Part shown: positions 14,178 through 15,616 of the stretch, piece after piece
How the letters are laid out: every line of letters starts with the position of its first letter
Numbering within the stretch: position 1 is the stretch's first letter
NCBI GenBank assembly: GCA_027066695.1
Contig: JAMONE010000053.1
Span: 1-15,616, forward strand
Reading direction: 5' to 3'
DNA length: 15,616 nucleotides
DNA from: Micavibrio sp.
Lineage (GTDB): Bacteria > Pseudomonadota > Alphaproteobacteria > Micavibrionales > Micavibrionaceae
Made by a program: the position numbers and the translations under genes
Notes under the pieces: model-generated
What the model was told of the DNA's origin: nothing
What the model saw: the letters and a program-made list of their open reading frames with translations, nothing else
Databases searched by the model: none

Positions 14178-14454
14178 ACATGTTTCACATAGCGTTCGTA
14201 TTCGCCATATTTTAGAAGCGGTCAAGAAAATTCAATCTTATGTCTCTACGATGAGCGAAGAAGAATTTTACGAAGATGATCCGCAGCATCCCTTAAATAT
14301 AATTTCGGCGGAATCCTTTAAAAAATTTACAGCCACAACAATAGCATCCCCATGTAAATGGGGATCAAGTGTTATCAATGGCTTAAATCGATCCCCGATC
14401 AAGTCGGGGATGCTTGTCTTGGAGCGCTGTGGTTTTAAAAATTGGAAGGTTTGA
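14170..14454 (+). pseudogene. hepT: HepT-like (DUF86, HEPN) toxin, truncated by palindromic repeats
   Basis: The first ~36 residues (RIRHILEAVKKIQSYVSTMS and EEFYED) match the first helices of HepT, and NIISAESFKK (43-52) looks like a degenerate version of the family's LEIIGEASKK segment. From about residue 59 to 82 the reading frame runs through two inverted palindromic units (14343-14414), and the frame ends at 94 residues with an unrelated tail. The HEPN active-site motif RxxxxxxHxY, normally near the C-terminus, is missing in all three forward frames I examined. The product is therefore unlikely to be an active RNase or toxin. The start overlaps mntA by 8 bases. It sits between the two beta-oxidation genes and its end supplies the ribosome site for the next gene. 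Confidence 0.7.
14343..14414. repeat. Paired inverted palindromic repeats (REP/BIME-like), copies 2 and 3
   Basis: Unit A is ATCCCCAT paired with ATGGGGAT (14346-14353 with 14358-14365), a perfect 8-bp stem with a GTAA loop. Unit B is ATCCCCGA paired with TCGGGGAT (14391-14398 with 14404-14411), with a 5-base loop. Read on the minus strand, unit B has the same AGC prefix and C suffix as unit A. The whole can also fold as one large inverted repeat: GCATCCCC at 14344-14351 with GGGGATGC at 14406-14413. Two inverted palindromes with a short spacer is the layout of bacterial interspersed mosaic elements. The element lies inside the hepT remnant. Confidence 0.75.
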
Positions 14455-14457
14455 TAA

Positions 14458-15616
14458 ATGAAAATAAATAAAGTTGCTGTTATTGGCGCGGGAGTTATGG
14501 GTGGCGGGATTGCGGCGCAGGTGGCTAATGCTGGGCTTCCTGTTGTTTTGCTTGATATAAAGCTGGAAGGGCGGGATTTAGCCCGCGAGGCGGTGGCTAA
14601 AATGCTTAAAACCGAGCCAGCGGCGTTTATGCATAAATCAAATGCCAAGCTTATTACTTGCGGAAATCTTGAGGATGATCTTGATAAGCTCGGCGACGTG
14701 GACTGGATTATCGAGGTCGTAATTGAAAATATTGAGATCAAGCATAAGACTTACGAGACTTTGCAAAAGCACCGTAAGAAAGGCTCTATCATAAGCTCGA
14801 ATACTTCGACTATTCCGTTGTATAAATTAGCCGAAAATCAGTCACAAGAGTTCAAAAATGATTTCATGATTACCCATTTTTTCAATCCACCGCGCTATAT
14901 GCGCTTGCTTGAGCTGGTCACTAGCAAGGATACGCGCCAAGATGCGATCGACACAGTGCGCGATTTTTGTGATAAAAACATGGGTAAAGGCGTGGTTGTT
15001 TGTAATGATACTCCTGGTTTTATAGCAAATCGTCTTGGTGTGTTTTGGCTTACGGCGGGCGTGAATACCGCGATTAAGCAAGGTATTTCGATTGAGGTAG
15101 CGGACGCGGTTATGGGCAAGCCTTGCGGCATTCCTAATACTGGCATATTTGGCTTGATTGATTTGGTAGGCATAGATTTAATGCCTAAACTCTCGGAAAG
15201 CTTGTTAACTAATTTGCTGCAAGATGATGCGTATCGTGATGTGTTTATAGACCATAAATTCGTTCACAACATGATTGATGAGGGCTATACGGGGCGCAAA
15301 GGCAAGGGCGGGTTTTATCGCCTTAACCCTGACGCGCCAAAGGGCGTACGCGAGAAGCAGGCTCTTGATATCGTTAGTTTACATAACGCGAACACTGGGG
15401 AGGGTAGCAATGAGGAGCTGGCTTCTCATAGTTCATCTTCCCCCAACAAAACACTGTCATCCCGAGCGTCAGCCGAGGGATCTAAGATCTCTCCGCCACT
15501 TTCTGGCGTTCGAGATGACACTAGTGGGGATAGTGATGTACTTAGAAGTGTCTCCACCCCCATCGATGCGCATTATGTTAAATCACAGAAGAAAGCAGCT
15601 CAGGCTATGGCATCGG
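14458..15616 (+). CDS. NAD-dependent 3-hydroxyacyl-CoA dehydrogenase (5' part, runs off the window)
   Basis: This enzyme oxidises 3-hydroxyacyl-CoA to 3-ketoacyl-CoA with NAD in beta-oxidation. The 386 codons seen begin with the Rossmann motif VAVIGAGVMGGGIAAQVA (6-23; GxGxxG at 10-15). S117 in NTSTIPL, H140 in THFFNPPRYMRLLEL, E152 and N191 in TPGFIANRL follow as the expected catalytic set, so the dehydrogenase domain is complete. The C-terminal dehydrogenase part ends near GKGGFYRLN (281-290). The dehydrogenase domain comes first, unlike E. coli FadB; related alphaproteobacterial proteins carry an enoyl-CoA hydratase domain after it, which would lie beyond this window. The ATG has a GGAAGG site 8 bases upstream. 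A Ser-rich linker from about residue 305 contains an in-frame palindromic DNA repeat. Confidence 0.93.
   Translation, partial: MKINKVAVIGAGVMGGGIAAQVANAGLPVVLLDIKLEGRDLAREAVAKMLKTEPAAFMHKSNAKLITCGNLEDDLDKLGDVDWIIEVVIENIEIKHKTYETLQKHRKKGSIISSNTSTIPLYKLAENQSQEFKNDFMITHFFNPPRYMRLLELVTSKDTRQDAIDTVRDFCDKNMGKGVVVCNDTPGFIANRLGVFWLTAGVNTAIKQGISIEVADAVMGKPCGIPNTGIFGLIDLVGIDLMPKLSESLLTNLLQDDAYRDVFIDHKFVHNMIDEGYTGRKGKGGFYRLNPDAPKGVREKQALDIVSLHNANTGEGSNEELASHSSSSPNKTLSSRASAEGSKISPPLSGVRDDTSGDSDVLRSVSTPIDAHYVKSQKKAAQAMAS
15453..15522. repeat. Palindromic repeat inserted in frame within the dehydrogenase gene
   Basis: The arms ACTGTCATCCCGAGCG (15453-15468) and CGTTCGAGATGACACT (15507-15522) are inverted matches at 13 of 16 positions. 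Inside lie a GATCTAAGATC core and a CGCCA/TGGCG hairpin (15494-15508). The TGTCATCCCGAGCG...GAGGGATCTAAGATCT...CGAGATGACA outline is one I recognise as a recurrent intergenic palindrome of AT-rich bacterial genomes. Here it is read through without a stop, encoding LSSRASAEGSK followed by a Pro/Ser-rich stretch and VRDDTS. Confidence 0.8.

Noticed and set aside
14268..14741. 157-codon minus-strand reading frame across the hepT remnant and the dehydrogenase start
   Set aside because: It is antisense to the clearly recognisable NAD-binding N-terminus of the dehydrogenase, and its product is a Ser/Ile/Pro-rich stretch with no domain; it is a shadow frame.

Overview
The window reads as a chromosomal segment of an AT-rich alphaproteobacterium. 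The main reasons are the block rel/spoT - DUF2062 - acpS - lepB - rnc - era, an arrangement familiar from alphaproteobacteria, a TIGR02300 (FYDLN acid) zinc-ribbon protein, and an M16 peptidase of the alphaproteobacterial/mitochondrial processing peptidase type. Genus cannot be assigned from the sequence alone. No rRNA, tRNA, CRISPR array, phage gene or complete insertion sequence was seen.

Layout. (1) 1-2804, plus strand: a tightly packed molybdenum-cofactor cluster, moaD (3' end only), moaE, mobA, a small DUF7009-like protein and a TauE/SafE-type (TSUP) permease, mostly with overlapping or abutting stop and start codons, then a HAD-family hydrolase. (2) 2801-3139, minus strand: a small acidic protein made of two near-identical repeats of about 51 residues. 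(3) 3140-3443: a 304-base gap with a structured leader (GNRA-capped hairpin, terminator-like hairpin, possible 12-codon leader peptide) before rel. (4) 3444-9808: the bifunctional (p)ppGpp synthetase/hydrolase, apt on the opposite strand, then DUF2062, acpS, lepB, rnc and era, followed by the overlapping M16 peptidase gene to 11076. (5) 11077-11258: a gap with a degenerate inverted repeat. (6) 11259-12568, minus strand: prmA and, upstream of it in the same operon, the FYDLN protein; both use non-ATG starts. (7) 12766-15616, plus strand: a beta-oxidation pair, a thiolase and an NAD-dependent 3-hydroxyacyl-CoA dehydrogenase that runs off the window. An MNT/HepT toxin-antitoxin-like pair sits between the two; its antitoxin half looks intact and its toxin half is broken.

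The most noteworthy signal is a set of small palindromic repeats. Three related hairpins share the outline AGC - ATCYCC stem - short loop - GGRGAT - C: one lies in the rel leader and two, inverted relative to each other, lie inside the HepT remnant, replacing the part that would carry the toxin active site. A different palindrome (arms of the TGTCATCCCGAG type) lies inside the 3-hydroxyacyl-CoA dehydrogenase gene without breaking its reading frame, reminiscent of the Rickettsia palindromic elements found within protein genes.

Functionally, the first block matures molybdopterin and may handle an oxyanion such as sulfite. The central block holds conserved housekeeping and stress functions (stringent response, purine salvage, holo-ACP formation, signal-peptide cleavage, RNA processing, ribosome assembly). 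The last block is for fatty-acid degradation. No complete novel multi-gene system is evident; the repeat family and the repeat-duplicated small protein are the best leads.
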